Shown here in pieces: positions 26,425 to 35,144 of a DNA stretch of 64,000 bases. The stretch's first letter is position 1, and every line of letters starts with the position of its first letter. The position numbers and the translations under genes are program-made. Source of the stretch: Ancrocorticia sp047501485 (GTDB taxonomy: Bacteria; Actinomycetota; Actinomycetes; Actinomycetales; Actinomycetaceae); the NCBI GenBank assembly GCA_047501485.1, contig JAZDRN010000001.1:682001-746000 (forward strand), read 5' to 3'. The notes beneath the pieces were generated by a model that was not told where the DNA came from, made no database searches, and saw only the letters and a program-made list of their open reading frames with translations.

Positions 26425-27198
26425 TCACATGCTGTGGGGAGCCAACCCCTCTGTCGTCTGCAGGACATCGGTCAGGCGCTTGGCGGCTGTGACCACGGCG
26501 GCGGCGTGCTGGCGGCCCGGCTGGCGACCCATGCGTTCGATGGGGCCCGAGATCGATACGGAGGCGATGACGCGACCGGAGGGCCCGCGCACGGGAGCGG
26601 AGATCGAGGCGACACCGGGTTCCCGTTCGCCGACGGACTGGGACCAGCCGCGCCGACGGACGGCCGAGAGGTTTGTGGCGGTGAAGCTGGCTCCGTGCAG
26701 GCCACGATGCAGCCGGTCGGGTTCCTCCCAGGCCAGCAGGACCTGGGCGGCGGAACCGGCCTTCATGGACAGGGTGGCTCCCACCGGGATGGAATCGCGC
26801 AGCCCCATGGTGCGTTCGGCGGCGGCGACGCAGATACGCTGATCGCCCTGACGGCGGAACAGCTGGGCGGATTCGCCGGTGTGGTCGCGCAGTGCGACCA
26901 GAACGGGGGTGGCGGCGGCCAGCAGGCGGTCTTCGCCGGCAGCGGACGCAAGCTCGCCCAGGCGGGGGCCGAGCACGAAGCGGCCCTGCATGTCACGTGC
27001 GACGAGGCGGTGATACTCGAGCGCCACCGCCAGGCGATGGGCTGTGGGACGCGCCAGATGAGTGGCGGTCACCAGCTGGGCCAGAGTCTGGGGCCCGGAT
27101 TCCAGGGCTCCCAAGACCGCCGCGGCTTTGTCCAGGACGCCGACGCCTGAACCGGATTCGTCTGAAGGTGTGGTGGAAGATACTGCCGAAGTGTCCAT
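26425..27198 (-). CDS. IclR family regulator, NdgR/LtbR-like, divergent from leuCD
   Basis: The 257-residue protein has an N-terminal winged helix (VLDKAAAVLGALESGPQTLAQLVTATHLARPTAHRLAVAL, seen as TLAQLVTATHLARPTAHRL around 38-58) and the C-terminal IclR effector domain (TLSMKAGSAAQVLLAW, SISAPVRGPSGRVIASVSISGP). In Streptomyces (ndgR) and Corynebacterium (ltbR) an IclR protein divergent from leuCD represses leucine and tryptophan genes. The same arrangement here makes it the orthologue with good probability. It has a Ser/Thr-rich N-terminal extension of about 18 residues. I have not assigned a symbol because naming differs between genera. Confidence 0.85.
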   Translation of the reverse strand: MDTSAVSSTTPSDESGSGVGVLDKAAAVLGALESGPQTLAQLVTATHLARPTAHRLAVALEYHRLVARDMQGRFVLGPRLGELASAAGEDRLLAAATPVLVALRDHTGESAQLFRRQGDQRICVAAAERTMGLRDSIPVGATLSMKAGSAAQVLLAWEEPDRLHRGLHGASFTATNLSAVRRRGWSQSVGEREPGVASISAPVRGPSGRVIASVSISGPIERMGRQPGRQHAAAVVTAAKRLTDVLQTTEGLAPHSM

Positions 27199-27208
27199 GA
27201 CTTGATAT

Positions 27209-27228
27209 TCTCATCCCATCAGGTGAGA
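27209..27228. promoter_or_regulatory. Putative IclR-type operator between the regulator and leuC
   Basis: TCTCA at 27209-27213 and TGAGA at 27224-27228 form an inverted repeat ten bases apart in the 90-base divergent promoter. It starts 11 bases upstream of the regulator's start codon. An operator for autoregulation and leuCD control would be expected here; the assignment rests on symmetry and position only. Confidence 0.4.
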
Positions 27229-27288
27229 TGCAACTGCAAGCCACTGTGAGATAGCGCGAATGTTATGGGACGAGAGAAGGAGTCACTC

Positions 27289-28686
27289 ATGAGCCGCACT
27301 CTTGCCGAGAAGGTATGGAGCGATCACATAGTCAAACTGGGGGAGAATGGCAGCCCCGATTTGCTTTACATCGACCTGCAGCTGGTACACGAAGTCACCA
27401 GTCCGCAGGCCTTCGAGGGCCTGCGCCTAGCCGGTCGTCCCGTCCGTCACCCGGACCAGACGCTTGCCACTGAGGATCACAACACCCCGACCCTCAACAT
27501 CGACCTTCCCATCGCGGATGCGACCTCGCGCGCTCAGATCGACCAGCTGCGCAAGAACTGCGAGGAGTTCGGGGTGCCGATCTACTCGCTCGGCAATGCG
27601 GATCAGGGCATCGTGCACGTGGTGGGCCCGCAGCTCGGAATCACCCAGCCCGGCATGACGATCGTGTGCGGTGACTCCCATACTTCAACCCATGGCGCAT
27701 TCGGTGCGCTGGCCCTCGGCATCGGAACCTCCGAGGTCGAGCACGTCTTGGCGACCCAGACCCTTCCGCTGGCTCCCTTCAAGACGATGGCCATCAACGT
27801 GAACGGCACGCTGAAGCCCGGCACCACCGCCAAGGACATCATCCTGGCCATCATCGCCAAGATCGGGACCAATGGCGCCCAGGGACACGTCATCGAGTAT
27901 CGCGGCGAGGCCATCCGCTCCTTGTCCATGGAAGCCCGTATGACGATCTGCAACATGTCGATCGAGGCGGGAGCCCGGGCCGGGATGGTGGCGCCGGACG
28001 AGACCACCTTCGAATACATCAAGGGACGCCCGAACGCCCCCGAGGATTGGGATGAGGCCGTCGCCTATTGGCGCACCCTGGTGACCGACGACGACGCCGA
28101 ATTCGACACCGTCGTCGACCTCGACGCCTCCGATCTGGAGCCGTTCGTGACCTGGGGGACCAACCCCGGGCAGGGCGTGCAGATCTCCGAAGCGGTGCCG
28201 GAGCCCTCCGAGATCGCCGATGAGACCGAACGCCGCGCCGCGGAGCAGGCCATCGAATACATGGGATTGACCCCGGGGACCCCCATGCGCAACATCGCCG
28301 TGGACACCGTGTTCATCGGCTCGTGCACCAATGGCCGCATCGAGGACCTGCGAGCCGTCGCCGAGATCATCAAGGACTATCCGAAGGCCGACAACGTCCG
28401 CGTTCTCGTCGTCCCCGGTTCGGCTCGCGTACGTCTGCAGGCCGAGCAGGAGGGACTGGACCAGATATTCCTCGACTTCGGCGCCGAGTGGCGCAATGCG
28501 GGATGTTCGATGTGCCTGGGCATGAACCCGGATCAGCTGACCCCGGGCGAACGCGCGGCCTCGACGTCCAACCGTAACTTCATGGGACGGCAGGGACCGG
28601 GTGGACGAACCCATCTCGTATCCCCGCTCGTCGCCGCGGCGACCGCCATTCGCGGTACCCTCTCCACCCCGGCTGATCTGAACTGA
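27289..28686 (+). CDS. leuC: 3-Isopropylmalate dehydratase, large subunit
   Basis: LeuC with LeuD forms isopropylmalate isomerase of leucine synthesis, converting 2- to 3-isopropylmalate with a 4Fe-4S cluster. Aconitase-family motifs are clear: TPTLNIDLP, VCGDSHTSTHGAFGALALGIG, the first cluster Cys in FIGSCTNGR and the CxxC pair in NAGCSMCLGMNPDQL. I chose the ATG at 27289, with AGAAGGAG eight or so bases upstream, over an in-frame start at 27265. Length (465) is normal. It is 13 bases upstream of leuD and divergent from the IclR regulator. Confidence 0.97.
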   Translation: MSRTLAEKVWSDHIVKLGENGSPDLLYIDLQLVHEVTSPQAFEGLRLAGRPVRHPDQTLATEDHNTPTLNIDLPIADATSRAQIDQLRKNCEEFGVPIYSLGNADQGIVHVVGPQLGITQPGMTIVCGDSHTSTHGAFGALALGIGTSEVEHVLATQTLPLAPFKTMAINVNGTLKPGTTAKDIILAIIAKIGTNGAQGHVIEYRGEAIRSLSMEARMTICNMSIEAGARAGMVAPDETTFEYIKGRPNAPEDWDEAVAYWRTLVTDDDAEFDTVVDLDASDLEPFVTWGTNPGQGVQISEAVPEPSEIADETERRAAEQAIEYMGLTPGTPMRNIAVDTVFIGSCTNGRIEDLRAVAEIIKDYPKADNVRVLVVPGSARVRLQAEQEGLDQIFLDFGAEWRNAGCSMCLGMNPDQLTPGERAASTSNRNFMGRQGPGGRTHLVSPLVAAATAIRGTLSTPADLN

Positions 28687-28699
28687 AAGGACGCATGAC

Positions 28700-29356
28700 A
28701 TGGAGAAGTACACCTCCCATACCGGAATCGGCGTCCCGCTGCGCCGCAGCGCCGTCGATACGGATCAAATCATTCCCGCCGTCTACCTCAAGCGCATCTC
28801 GCGTACGGGCTTCGAGGATGCCCTCTTCTCCTCGCTGCGTAAGGACCCGGACTTCGTCCTGAACCAGGATGAGTACTCCCGTGGATCGGTGCTGGTGGCC
28901 GGCGCGGACTTCGGAACCGGTTCCTCGCGCGAGCATGCGGTCTGGGCCTTGAAGGACTACGGCTTCAAGGCGGTCCTCGCGCCGCGCTTCGCGGATATCT
29001 TCCGTGGGAACTCGGGTAAGCAGGGTCTTGTCGCGGGCGTCGTCTCCCAGGAGGACATCGAGCAGCTGTGGAAGCTGCTCGAGAACGATCCTGGCCTGGA
29101 GGTGACCGTGGACCTGGAGAACCGGTTGGTGCACTGCGGGGGATTCACCTGCGAATTCCAGATCGATGATTACACGCGGTGGCGCTTGATGGAAGGCCTG
29201 GATGATATCGGCCTCACCCTGCAGGACGAGGCCGCCATCGATGCCTACGAGGCGAAGCGTCCCTCCTTCAAGCCGAAGACCTTGCCGAAGAAGCACCTGC
29301 CGTCCGTCACAGTCATCTCGGCGCGTCCGGTAGGCGATGAGGCCCCTCTGAGCTGA
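28700..29356 (+). CDS. leuD: 3-Isopropylmalate dehydratase, small subunit
   Basis: The swivel-domain subunit of isopropylmalate isomerase, 218 residues. Typical segments are TDQIIPAVYLKRISRTGFEDALF (seen as DTDQIIPAVYLK), GADFGTGSSREHAVWALKDYG and RFADIFRGNSGKQGL, which build the substrate-recognition loop. GAAAGG precedes the start. Cotranscribed with leuC and closed by a strong terminator at 29399. Confidence 0.97.
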   Translation: MEKYTSHTGIGVPLRRSAVDTDQIIPAVYLKRISRTGFEDALFSSLRKDPDFVLNQDEYSRGSVLVAGADFGTGSSREHAVWALKDYGFKAVLAPRFADIFRGNSGKQGLVAGVVSQEDIEQLWKLLENDPGLEVTVDLENRLVHCGGFTCEFQIDDYTRWRLMEGLDDIGLTLQDEAAIDAYEAKRPSFKPKTLPKKHLPSVTVISARPVGDEAPLS

Positions 29357-29398
29357 TGCGTCGGCGCGCGATTGTTCGCTGCGTGGCAACGATATCGA

Positions 29399-29435
29399 GA
29401 GAAGCGACCCGGCACTGAGCCGGGTCGCTTCTTAG
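29399..29435 (+). terminator. Rho-independent terminator of leuCD
   Basis: GAAGCGACCCGGC at 29401-29413 pairs with GCCGGGTCGCTTC at 29419-29431 around loop ACTGA, with an A-T pair outside and then TT. It lies 43 bases past the leuD stop. Confidence 0.85.
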
Positions 29436-29575
29436 CTCCCGGTCCAACGGCGAGGTAGCGGTGCACCGGTGACGGCGGGCACTTAGCTGTGAGCAAGAGC
29501 GAACCGGATGGGGTGCCCATGCGAAGCAGTCTCCGCTAGTCTGAGTAGGCTATCTGGGAATTGAAGGGATCGAAT

Positions 29576-30895
29576 ATGACCGCAAAACTCCGGGTTGTTG
29601 GCGGTACGCCACTGACTGGCGAGATCACAGTGCGTGGCGCGAAGAACTTCGTGTCGAAGGCTATGGTTGCTGCCCTGCTCACCTCGGACACGTCCGTCTT
29701 GCGGAATGTGCCACTCATTCGCGACGTCGACGTCGTCACAGATCTGCTGCGACTGCACGGCGTCGAGGTCGATTACGACCAGGAAGAGGGGCATCTGGCG
29801 ATCACGCCCGGGCAGATCCGTATTCCGAGCGATCCTGTCGAGATGGATCGACTCGCCGGATCCTCTCGTATCCCGATCCTGTTTGCAGGGCCGCTTCTGC
29901 ACAACCTGGGAGAAGCCTTCATTCCCGATCTGGGCGGTTGCCACATCGGCGATCGCCCCGTGGACTTTCACATGCAGGTGCTGGAGGACTTCGGCGCCAA
30001 GCGCACGCCGGCCGAAGGCGGCATGCACCTCGTCGCGCCCCGCGGGTTGACCGCGAAGCCCGTCCGCCTGCCATATCCCTCGGTCGGGGCCACCGAGCAG
30101 ACGCTGTTGACCGCCGTCATGGCCAAGGGCGTCACCGAGCTCTCCAACGCGGCCATCGAGCCCGAGATCATGGACCTCATCGCCGTGCTGCAGAAGATGG
30201 GCGCCATCATCTCCGTGGACACCGATCGCACGATCCGCATCGAGGGCGTCGAGAAGCTGACAGGCTACTCGCACACCGCTCTGCCCGATCGCATCGAGGC
30301 AGGCTCCTGGGCATGTGCCGCTCTGGCGACTCATGGCGACATCTTCGTGCACGGTGCCGAGCAGCAGGACATGATGAGCTTCCTCAACGTCTTCCGCAAG
30401 GTCGGGGGAGCTTTCGAGGTGCGCGACGAGGGCATCCGCTTCTGGCATCCGGGCGGGGAACTGCACTCGATCTCCTTGCAGACGGATGTGCATCCGGGCC
30501 TCATGACGGACTGGCAGCAGCCGCTCGTCGTCGCCCTCACTCAGGCAACCGGTATCTCCATCATTCACGAGACCGTCTATGAGAACCGGTTCGGCTTCAC
30601 CGAGGCTCTTGTGGAGATGGGTGCCCACATCCAGACCTATCGCGAATGCCTAGGCGGCTTGGAATGCCGTTTCGGGCAGCGCAACTTCTACCATTCCGCG
30701 GTTGTGCAGGGGCCGACGCCGCTGCATGCCGCCGACATCGACGTACCGGACCTGCGTGGTGGATTCTCCCACCTCATCGCGGCGCTTGCCGCCAACGGCA
30801 CCTCGGTGGTCTCGGGTATCGACATCATCGACCGCGGCTACGAGCATTTCATGCAGAAGCTGCGTTGCCTGGGAGCCAATGTCGAGAAGCTGTGA
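29576..30895 (+). CDS. murA: UDP-N-acetylglucosamine 1-carboxyvinyltransferase
   Basis: MurA makes the first committed step of peptidoglycan precursor synthesis, transferring enolpyruvate from PEP to UDP-GlcNAc; it is the fosfomycin target. The sequence has Lys23-Asn24 in VRGAKNFVSKAM and the catalytic Cys122 in LGGCHIGDRPVDFH, meaning the fosfomycin-sensitive Cys is present. DLRGGFSHLIAALAA and GIDIIDRGYEHF match the C-terminal domain. The ATG at 29576 has AAGGG upstream at good spacing. GAKNF replaces the usual GAKNA. Its stop overlaps the start of the acyltransferase gene (TGATG), so the two are cotranscribed. Confidence 0.95.
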   Translation: MTAKLRVVGGTPLTGEITVRGAKNFVSKAMVAALLTSDTSVLRNVPLIRDVDVVTDLLRLHGVEVDYDQEEGHLAITPGQIRIPSDPVEMDRLAGSSRIPILFAGPLLHNLGEAFIPDLGGCHIGDRPVDFHMQVLEDFGAKRTPAEGGMHLVAPRGLTAKPVRLPYPSVGATEQTLLTAVMAKGVTELSNAAIEPEIMDLIAVLQKMGAIISVDTDRTIRIEGVEKLTGYSHTALPDRIEAGSWACAALATHGDIFVHGAEQQDMMSFLNVFRKVGGAFEVRDEGIRFWHPGGELHSISLQTDVHPGLMTDWQQPLVVALTQATGISIIHETVYENRFGFTEALVEMGAHIQTYRECLGGLECRFGQRNFYHSAVVQGPTPLHAADIDVPDLRGGFSHLIAALAANGTSVVSGIDIIDRGYEHFMQKLRCLGANVEKL

Positions 30896-31608
30896 TGGAG
30901 CAGCAGTACGCGAAGCGGAGGAAGCCGCCTTTGATGCGGCTCATCGCTCCGCTGTTCATCGCGGTGGTCGGGCGGATCCAGACCATACGGGTGCGGGGCG
31001 CGGAGCATCTGCCGCCGACCGGTCCGCTGATCGTGGCCGCCAACCACACGAATCACTTCGACGGTCCGGTTCTGGCCGCGGTGCTGTACGAGAACGGGAT
31101 TCCCCCATGCACCGCGGCCAGAGCCGACCTCTTCAATATCCCGGTGCTGGGGTGGGCGTTGCGGCAGCTGGGGCAGATTCCGATCTACCGGCCGGGCGTG
31201 AAGACGACCCCGCTGGGTGGTTCCGGGCGCTCCTCGTTGCGTGCTCTCATGGAGGGCCTGGGGGAGGGGAAGTGCCTGGTCGTCTTCCCCGAGGGAACGT
31301 TCACCTCCGATCCGGACGGCTGGCCCATGAAGGGGAAGACGGGGCTGGCGCGTCTCGTCATCGCCCATCCGGATACAACCGTGGTTCCGTGTGCGCATTG
31401 GGGCAACGAGGAACTGATCGACCTCGACGCACGCAGGCTGCGCTGGCGGAAACTCGGACGGAAGAAGACGACGGTCGATGTGCGTTTCGGCGCGCCCCTC
31501 GACTTCTCGGAGTTTCTCGACAAGACCGTCACCCACGATCTCCTCACCGATATGACGCGAATGGTGATGGACGCGATAACGGAGCAACTGGCTGATATCC
31601 GGAGGTGA
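30895..31608 (+). CDS. 1-Acylglycerol-3-phosphate O-acyltransferase family (PlsC-like)
   Basis: A 237-residue membrane-associated acyltransferase of glycerophospholipid synthesis. The catalytic HX4D motif is NHTNHFDGP (about residues 53-61), the second block is FPEGTFTSD (about 134) and a hydrophobic N-terminal helix LMRLIAPLFIAVVGRI anchors it. Translational coupling to murA is likely because ATG at 30895 overlaps the murA TGA. The murA-plsC order is common in Actinobacteria. Lysophosphatidate acylation is the likely reaction, but the acyl acceptor has not been shown for such paralogues. Confidence 0.9.
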   Translation: MEQQYAKRRKPPLMRLIAPLFIAVVGRIQTIRVRGAEHLPPTGPLIVAANHTNHFDGPVLAAVLYENGIPPCTAARADLFNIPVLGWALRQLGQIPIYRPGVKTTPLGGSGRSSLRALMEGLGEGKCLVVFPEGTFTSDPDGWPMKGKTGLARLVIAHPDTTVVPCAHWGNEELIDLDARRLRWRKLGRKKTTVDVRFGAPLDFSEFLDKTVTHDLLTDMTRMVMDAITEQLADIRR

Positions 31609-31764
31609 CGACGCTTCCAGCCTTTTGAGCCGCCGATGTGCTCCTCGAGAAGGCGTGGACGTCTGCTCCGTCTGTTCCTTCGCCGAACGTAAGCACCGGA
31701 TCCTTTTCGGCGATGTCGGTATTGACGGCGAGGTAGCGATCTGTCTGATACGAGAACCCGAAAA

Positions 31765-31818
31765 GTAATTCAATTTATTTAGTTCAAAATAATTGCACTA
31801 AAGTAGTTGAAGTACTTA
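31765..31818. promoter_or_regulatory. AT-rich, symmetric promoter/operator region
   Basis: In a GC-rich genome these 54 bases are almost free of G and C. AGTTCAA (31781-31787) faces TTGAAGT (31807-31813) and AAGTA faces TACTT at 31801-31817. It lies directly upstream of the MFS/ArsR-type gene pair, so it probably holds the promoter and an operator for the downstream regulator. Confidence 0.5.
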
Positions 31819-31828
31819 TAGTGGAGTC

Positions 31829-33142
31829 ATGAACAGGAATGAAGGCCCTGCCGCCGGTAGCCTTGCTCCGGACGAAGGAGCACTCCAGCAAGCGCCCCCG
31901 GGAGTGGAGCTCCAGCGCTCCTCGCTCCGGCGCAATCGTGACTACCTGTGGTGGTTCGCAGGCGACAGTGCGGGGCATCTGGCCACGGCGATGCGTACGC
32001 TCGCGCTGAGCTACCTGGCATTTCATCTCACCGGGCGGATCTCCTCCTCGGGAATCCTGGGGACCACGGTGGCGGTGACCACCATCGTCGTCGCAATCTT
32101 CGGTGGTGCGATTGTGGACCGGATGGATCGCCGCCGCGCGATGGTCTGCTACGGTATCGGCGGAATGGTCATCTGGGGGAGCGGGGCGCTGTTGCTTCTC
32201 TTGGGAGCGATGACCTTCCCACTTCTCCTGGCTGTCGCCTTCGGCTCCGCCGTGTTGGGCGGGATCTTCGGTGAGGCGACGAATGCCGCATTGCGCTCGA
32301 TCGTCTCGACACGAGACTATCCCGTTGCCCAAGCGGCCAATCAAGGCCGCGACGGCGCGATCTCCGTCATCGGCGCGCCGCTCGGTGGCGCCCTCTACAC
32401 GTTGCGCGACTGGCTTCCTTTCGTGGCACCGGTCATCTGCTTCGCTCTCCTGGCGTTCTCCGCACTGCGCATCAAGACGGATCTCTACCCGCGCCGCGGC
32501 CTCGTGCGGGGCTCGTCGGGAGTGCTGAGGGACATCGCCGAGGGATTCCGCTACGTCATCGAACACAAGCGGTTGTTGCGGGTCCTCGTCATGATGGTGT
32601 TCATCAACCTCGGATTCTCGGGCTTGATGACGGGCATGGTACTCAACCTCGTGAACATCGGGACATCCCCCGTCAAGGTCGGCCTCATCAACACGGCGGT
32701 GGGAATCTCCGCCATCCTCGGGTCGGTGGTGGCCACCAAGCTGGTCGACCGAATCCCCACCGGATTGCTGCTCGTCTCCATCAGCGTCATCGGAGTGGTG
32801 GTGCTGAGCCCGCTGCTGGCCGATCAAGGCTATTGGACCGTGCTGGTGACGGAATCGATCGTGATGTTCCTGGTGCCGGCGGTCAACGCGGGAATCGTGG
32901 GCTATGCCTTCGCTCTGATCCCCGTCGAGTTGCAGGGCCGGGTCGGTTCGGTGACGAATCTTGCCAACATCTTCGCCGCCTTCTCCGCGGCGATAGGCGG
33001 ATGGCTGCTGACGGTTTCCTCGCCCGCCGTGTGCGCTGCGGCCTTTTGGAGTTGCGTCGTCATCGCCGCGCTCTTCGTCAGCTCGTCCAAACTGCTGCGC
33101 GAGATACCGACCCCCGAGCGGTGGCCCGAGTTCCCGCTGTAG
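31829..33142 (+). CDS. MFS transporter (DHA/MDR-like exporter)
   Basis: The 437-residue protein has about 42 N-terminal polar residues, then twelve predicted membrane helices. MFS features include GGAIVDRMDRRRAMVCYGIG between helices 2 and 3 (VDRMDRRRAM) and VATKLVDRIPTGL in the second half. Its layout resembles the EntS/MacL-type exporters and macrolide efflux proteins. The gene for a winged-helix regulator follows 44 bases downstream on the same strand, a common arrangement for inducible efflux. Substrate unknown. The promoter region is unusually AT-rich. Confidence 0.85.
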   Translation: MNRNEGPAAGSLAPDEGALQQAPPGVELQRSSLRRNRDYLWWFAGDSAGHLATAMRTLALSYLAFHLTGRISSSGILGTTVAVTTIVVAIFGGAIVDRMDRRRAMVCYGIGGMVIWGSGALLLLLGAMTFPLLLAVAFGSAVLGGIFGEATNAALRSIVSTRDYPVAQAANQGRDGAISVIGAPLGGALYTLRDWLPFVAPVICFALLAFSALRIKTDLYPRRGLVRGSSGVLRDIAEGFRYVIEHKRLLRVLVMMVFINLGFSGLMTGMVLNLVNIGTSPVKVGLINTAVGISAILGSVVATKLVDRIPTGLLLVSISVIGVVVLSPLLADQGYWTVLVTESIVMFLVPAVNAGIVGYAFALIPVELQGRVGSVTNLANIFAAFSAAIGGWLLTVSSPAVCAAAFWSCVVIAALFVSSSKLLREIPTPERWPEFPL

Positions 33143-33186
33143 CGGGCGGCCCTTTTCCATCCGCGGTGCATGAGAGAATAGGGCAC

Positions 33187-33858
33187 ATGACCGAGCAAGA
33201 TCAGAGCGAGGCCCGGCGCCGATATGAGGAACTCTCCAAGGAGGGTGCCCAGATCCTCGCCAACCCGGTGCGCTTCACGGTGTTCGCCCTTCTGTCGGGG
33301 AACAACAGGCTGCGCTCGAAGGACATCGCTAAAGATCTGGACAAACCCGCCAACGCGGTGGCCTATCACCTGAAGAAGCTCGAGGGGGCGGGGTTCATCC
33401 GCCGTGCCGAGGTCGAGGATGCCGACGGGCGCGAGGTCTGGTGGGAGTCGGTGCCCGTCGATGGCTGGACGGTCTCCGCGAAGGACCCCGCTATGAACGC
33501 TTTGGGCAAGCAGCTCATGCAGATCCAGTCGAATTCGTTCCTCGAGGTCCAGATGCGCGCCCAGGAACAGGGGATCGGGCAGGGGCATCCGTTTTTCACG
33601 GCCAACGGGGGGGTCAACCTGAGCCTCGAGGAGGCTGAGGAGCTCACCGACCGCCTGACGGACTTCATCGAGGAGATCTTCTCCCGGCGCCAGCAGCCTG
33701 TAGATCCGAAGGACCTGACGTACTTCCTCTCCATCGACTGGTACGCGCAGCGTGAGAACTCCGAGGCGGCCCGGCAGGCCCGGACCACCTCGTCAGTCCA
33801 GATCGAGCGGATGGAAGAACGGCGCGCGACTCGTTCGCAGCCCGCCACTCGGGCATAG
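33187..33858 (+). CDS. ArsR-type winged-helix transcriptional regulator
   Basis: The 223-residue product from the ATG at 33187 has an ArsR-like domain at about residues 12-75: ILANPVRFTVFALLSG, RLRSKDIAKDLDKPANAVAYHLKKLEGAGFIRR (seen as DIAKDLDKPANAVAYHLKKL). No Cys-rich metal site is visible, so it is more likely a general HTH_20-type repressor than a metal sensor. The C-terminal part is helical and charged. It probably controls the MFS gene 44 bases upstream and itself through the AT-rich region at 31765. Confidence 0.8.
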   Translation: MTEQDQSEARRRYEELSKEGAQILANPVRFTVFALLSGNNRLRSKDIAKDLDKPANAVAYHLKKLEGAGFIRRAEVEDADGREVWWESVPVDGWTVSAKDPAMNALGKQLMQIQSNSFLEVQMRAQEQGIGQGHPFFTANGGVNLSLEEAEELTDRLTDFIEEIFSRRQQPVDPKDLTYFLSIDWYAQRENSEAARQARTTSSVQIERMEERRATRSQPATRA

Positions 33859-33927
33859 CCGTAGCTGCCACGGGATTGGCTGCGCCGAGCTATTGCGCAA
33901 GCACGCCCGAGTGACGCTGCCGCGCGA

Positions 33928-35094
33928 TCACGCCTCCGGCTCGTGGACCGCGTGCAAGGCCTGATCCAGATCGCGCCACAGATCCTCGATGTCCTCGATC
34001 CCGACGCTGACGCGGATGAGGTCCTCGGGAACGGTCGGAGCCTCGGTTGGGAAGCGGCGTCGCCGCTCGAACGAGGATTCGACGCCTCCGAGGGAGGTGG
34101 CGGGCAGCCAGAGCTCGGTGTATCTGCCGAGTTCCTCGGCCGCGTTGATTCCACCGACCGGGCGCATCGTCAGCACGCCGCCAAAGCAGCTCATCAGCTC
34201 CCTGGCCCGCTCGTGCTGGGGATGAGACTCCAGAGAGGGATGGCAGACCTCGGCCACCAGCGGATGGCCGGCGAGGCGACGGGCCAGTTCTGCGGCATTC
34301 TCCCAGATCCGCTCCATACGTAGGCTCAGCGTGCGCATCCCGCGTAGTAGCAGCCAGGCCTCGAACGGCCCCGCGATCGCACCCGATTCGGTCCGTTCGT
34401 TCTGGAGCCGAGCCTGGAGGTCCGGGCTATTGGTCACGGTGGCGCCCAGTACGACGTCGGAGTGACCGGACAGATACTTCGTAGCAGAGTGGACGACGAC
34501 GTCGGCACCGAGCTCCAGCGGATTCTGGCCCAGAGGTGTGGCGAAGGTGTTATCGACGCCCACGAGCGCTCCCACGGCGTGCGCGGCAGCGGCTATAGCG
34601 GGAATGTCCGCGATCTCCAGCATCGGGTTGGTGGGCGACTCGATCCAGACCATGCCGGCGGAGGTCTTCTCGATTGCGGCGGTGACGGCAGCGGTGTCTG
34701 CGATGTCCACCTCGCACATCGTGCCTCCTTCGCGGGAGGTGCGGTCCCGGCTCACCAGGAGCGAGGCATGGTAGGCGTGACGGGGCATGATGATGGTACT
34801 TCCGGCAGGCGCCAAGTGGAGGGCGTTGGCAATGGCCGCCATGCCGGATCCGTGCAGCAACGCGGGATGGGCGGCGTGCTCGATCCGGCCGATGAGCTCC
34901 TCGGCCGGATGCCAGGATTCGTTCGTCCAGCGGGCGTAGAGCATCGAGCCGTCGGGAGCTCCCATGTTGTAGTACGTCGAGGAGATGGTGATCGGGGGAT
35001 TGACGGGTGAGCCCTGGGTCCGCGCAGGACGTGCGGCGGAGGCCACGACGGTAGCTGGTGAGAGATGGGTGTTGTCTGCAGACGGATTCTCCAT
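33928..35094 (-). CDS. Cystathionine gamma-synthase family PLP enzyme
   Basis: A 388-residue fold-type I PLP enzyme of the Cys/Met metabolism family. The Schiff-base Lys is in HSATKYLSGHSDVVLGA, and other family blocks are the SGMAAIANALHL loop, ESPTNPMLEIADI and the C-terminal SLGGVESSFERR. Such enzymes make cystathionine or homocysteine from activated homoserine, or degrade cystathionine or methionine. I took ATG 35094 (MENPSADN); no strong ribosome-binding site precedes it. Divergent from ddl. The exact reaction cannot be set from sequence by eye. Confidence 0.85.
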   Translation of the reverse strand: MENPSADNTHLSPATVVASAARPARTQGSPVNPPITISSTYYNMGAPDGSMLYARWTNESWHPAEELIGRIEHAAHPALLHGSGMAAIANALHLAPAGSTIIMPRHAYHASLLVSRDRTSREGGTMCEVDIADTAAVTAAIEKTSAGMVWIESPTNPMLEIADIPAIAAAAHAVGALVGVDNTFATPLGQNPLELGADVVVHSATKYLSGHSDVVLGATVTNSPDLQARLQNERTESGAIAGPFEAWLLLRGMRTLSLRMERIWENAAELARRLAGHPLVAEVCHPSLESHPQHERARELMSCFGGVLTMRPVGGINAAEELGRYTELWLPATSLGGVESSFERRRRFPTEAPTVPEDLIRVSVGIEDIEDLWRDLDQALHAVHEPEA

Positions 35095-35144
35095 AACAGT
35101 TAGGCTACTTCTTGACGTCAGGAATCGTGAGGAAGGTCTGTACT

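Noticed and set aside
25104..26468. Long minus-strand frame (454 codons) opposite the glycosyltransferase
   Set aside because: It is antisense to a clear GT4 gene, His/Arg/Gly-rich, and exists because high GC suppresses stops. Its start-proximal part is translated tandem repeat.
26248..27150. Plus-strand frame beginning with RRSRIDDP repeats
   Set aside because: It reads the 24-bp array and then antisense of the IclR gene. Only the repeat part is of interest, and that is reported as a finding.
31784..33160. Minus-strand frame of 458 codons opposite the MFS gene
   Set aside because: Composition is that of a shadow frame (His, Asp, Arg, Gln-rich), it has no motif, and the opposite strand encodes an evident transporter.
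33846..33913. 9-bp inverted repeat CACTCGGGC / GCCCGAGTG after the ArsR-type gene as terminator
   Set aside because: The loop is 50 bases long and there is no T-run. Too weak to call.
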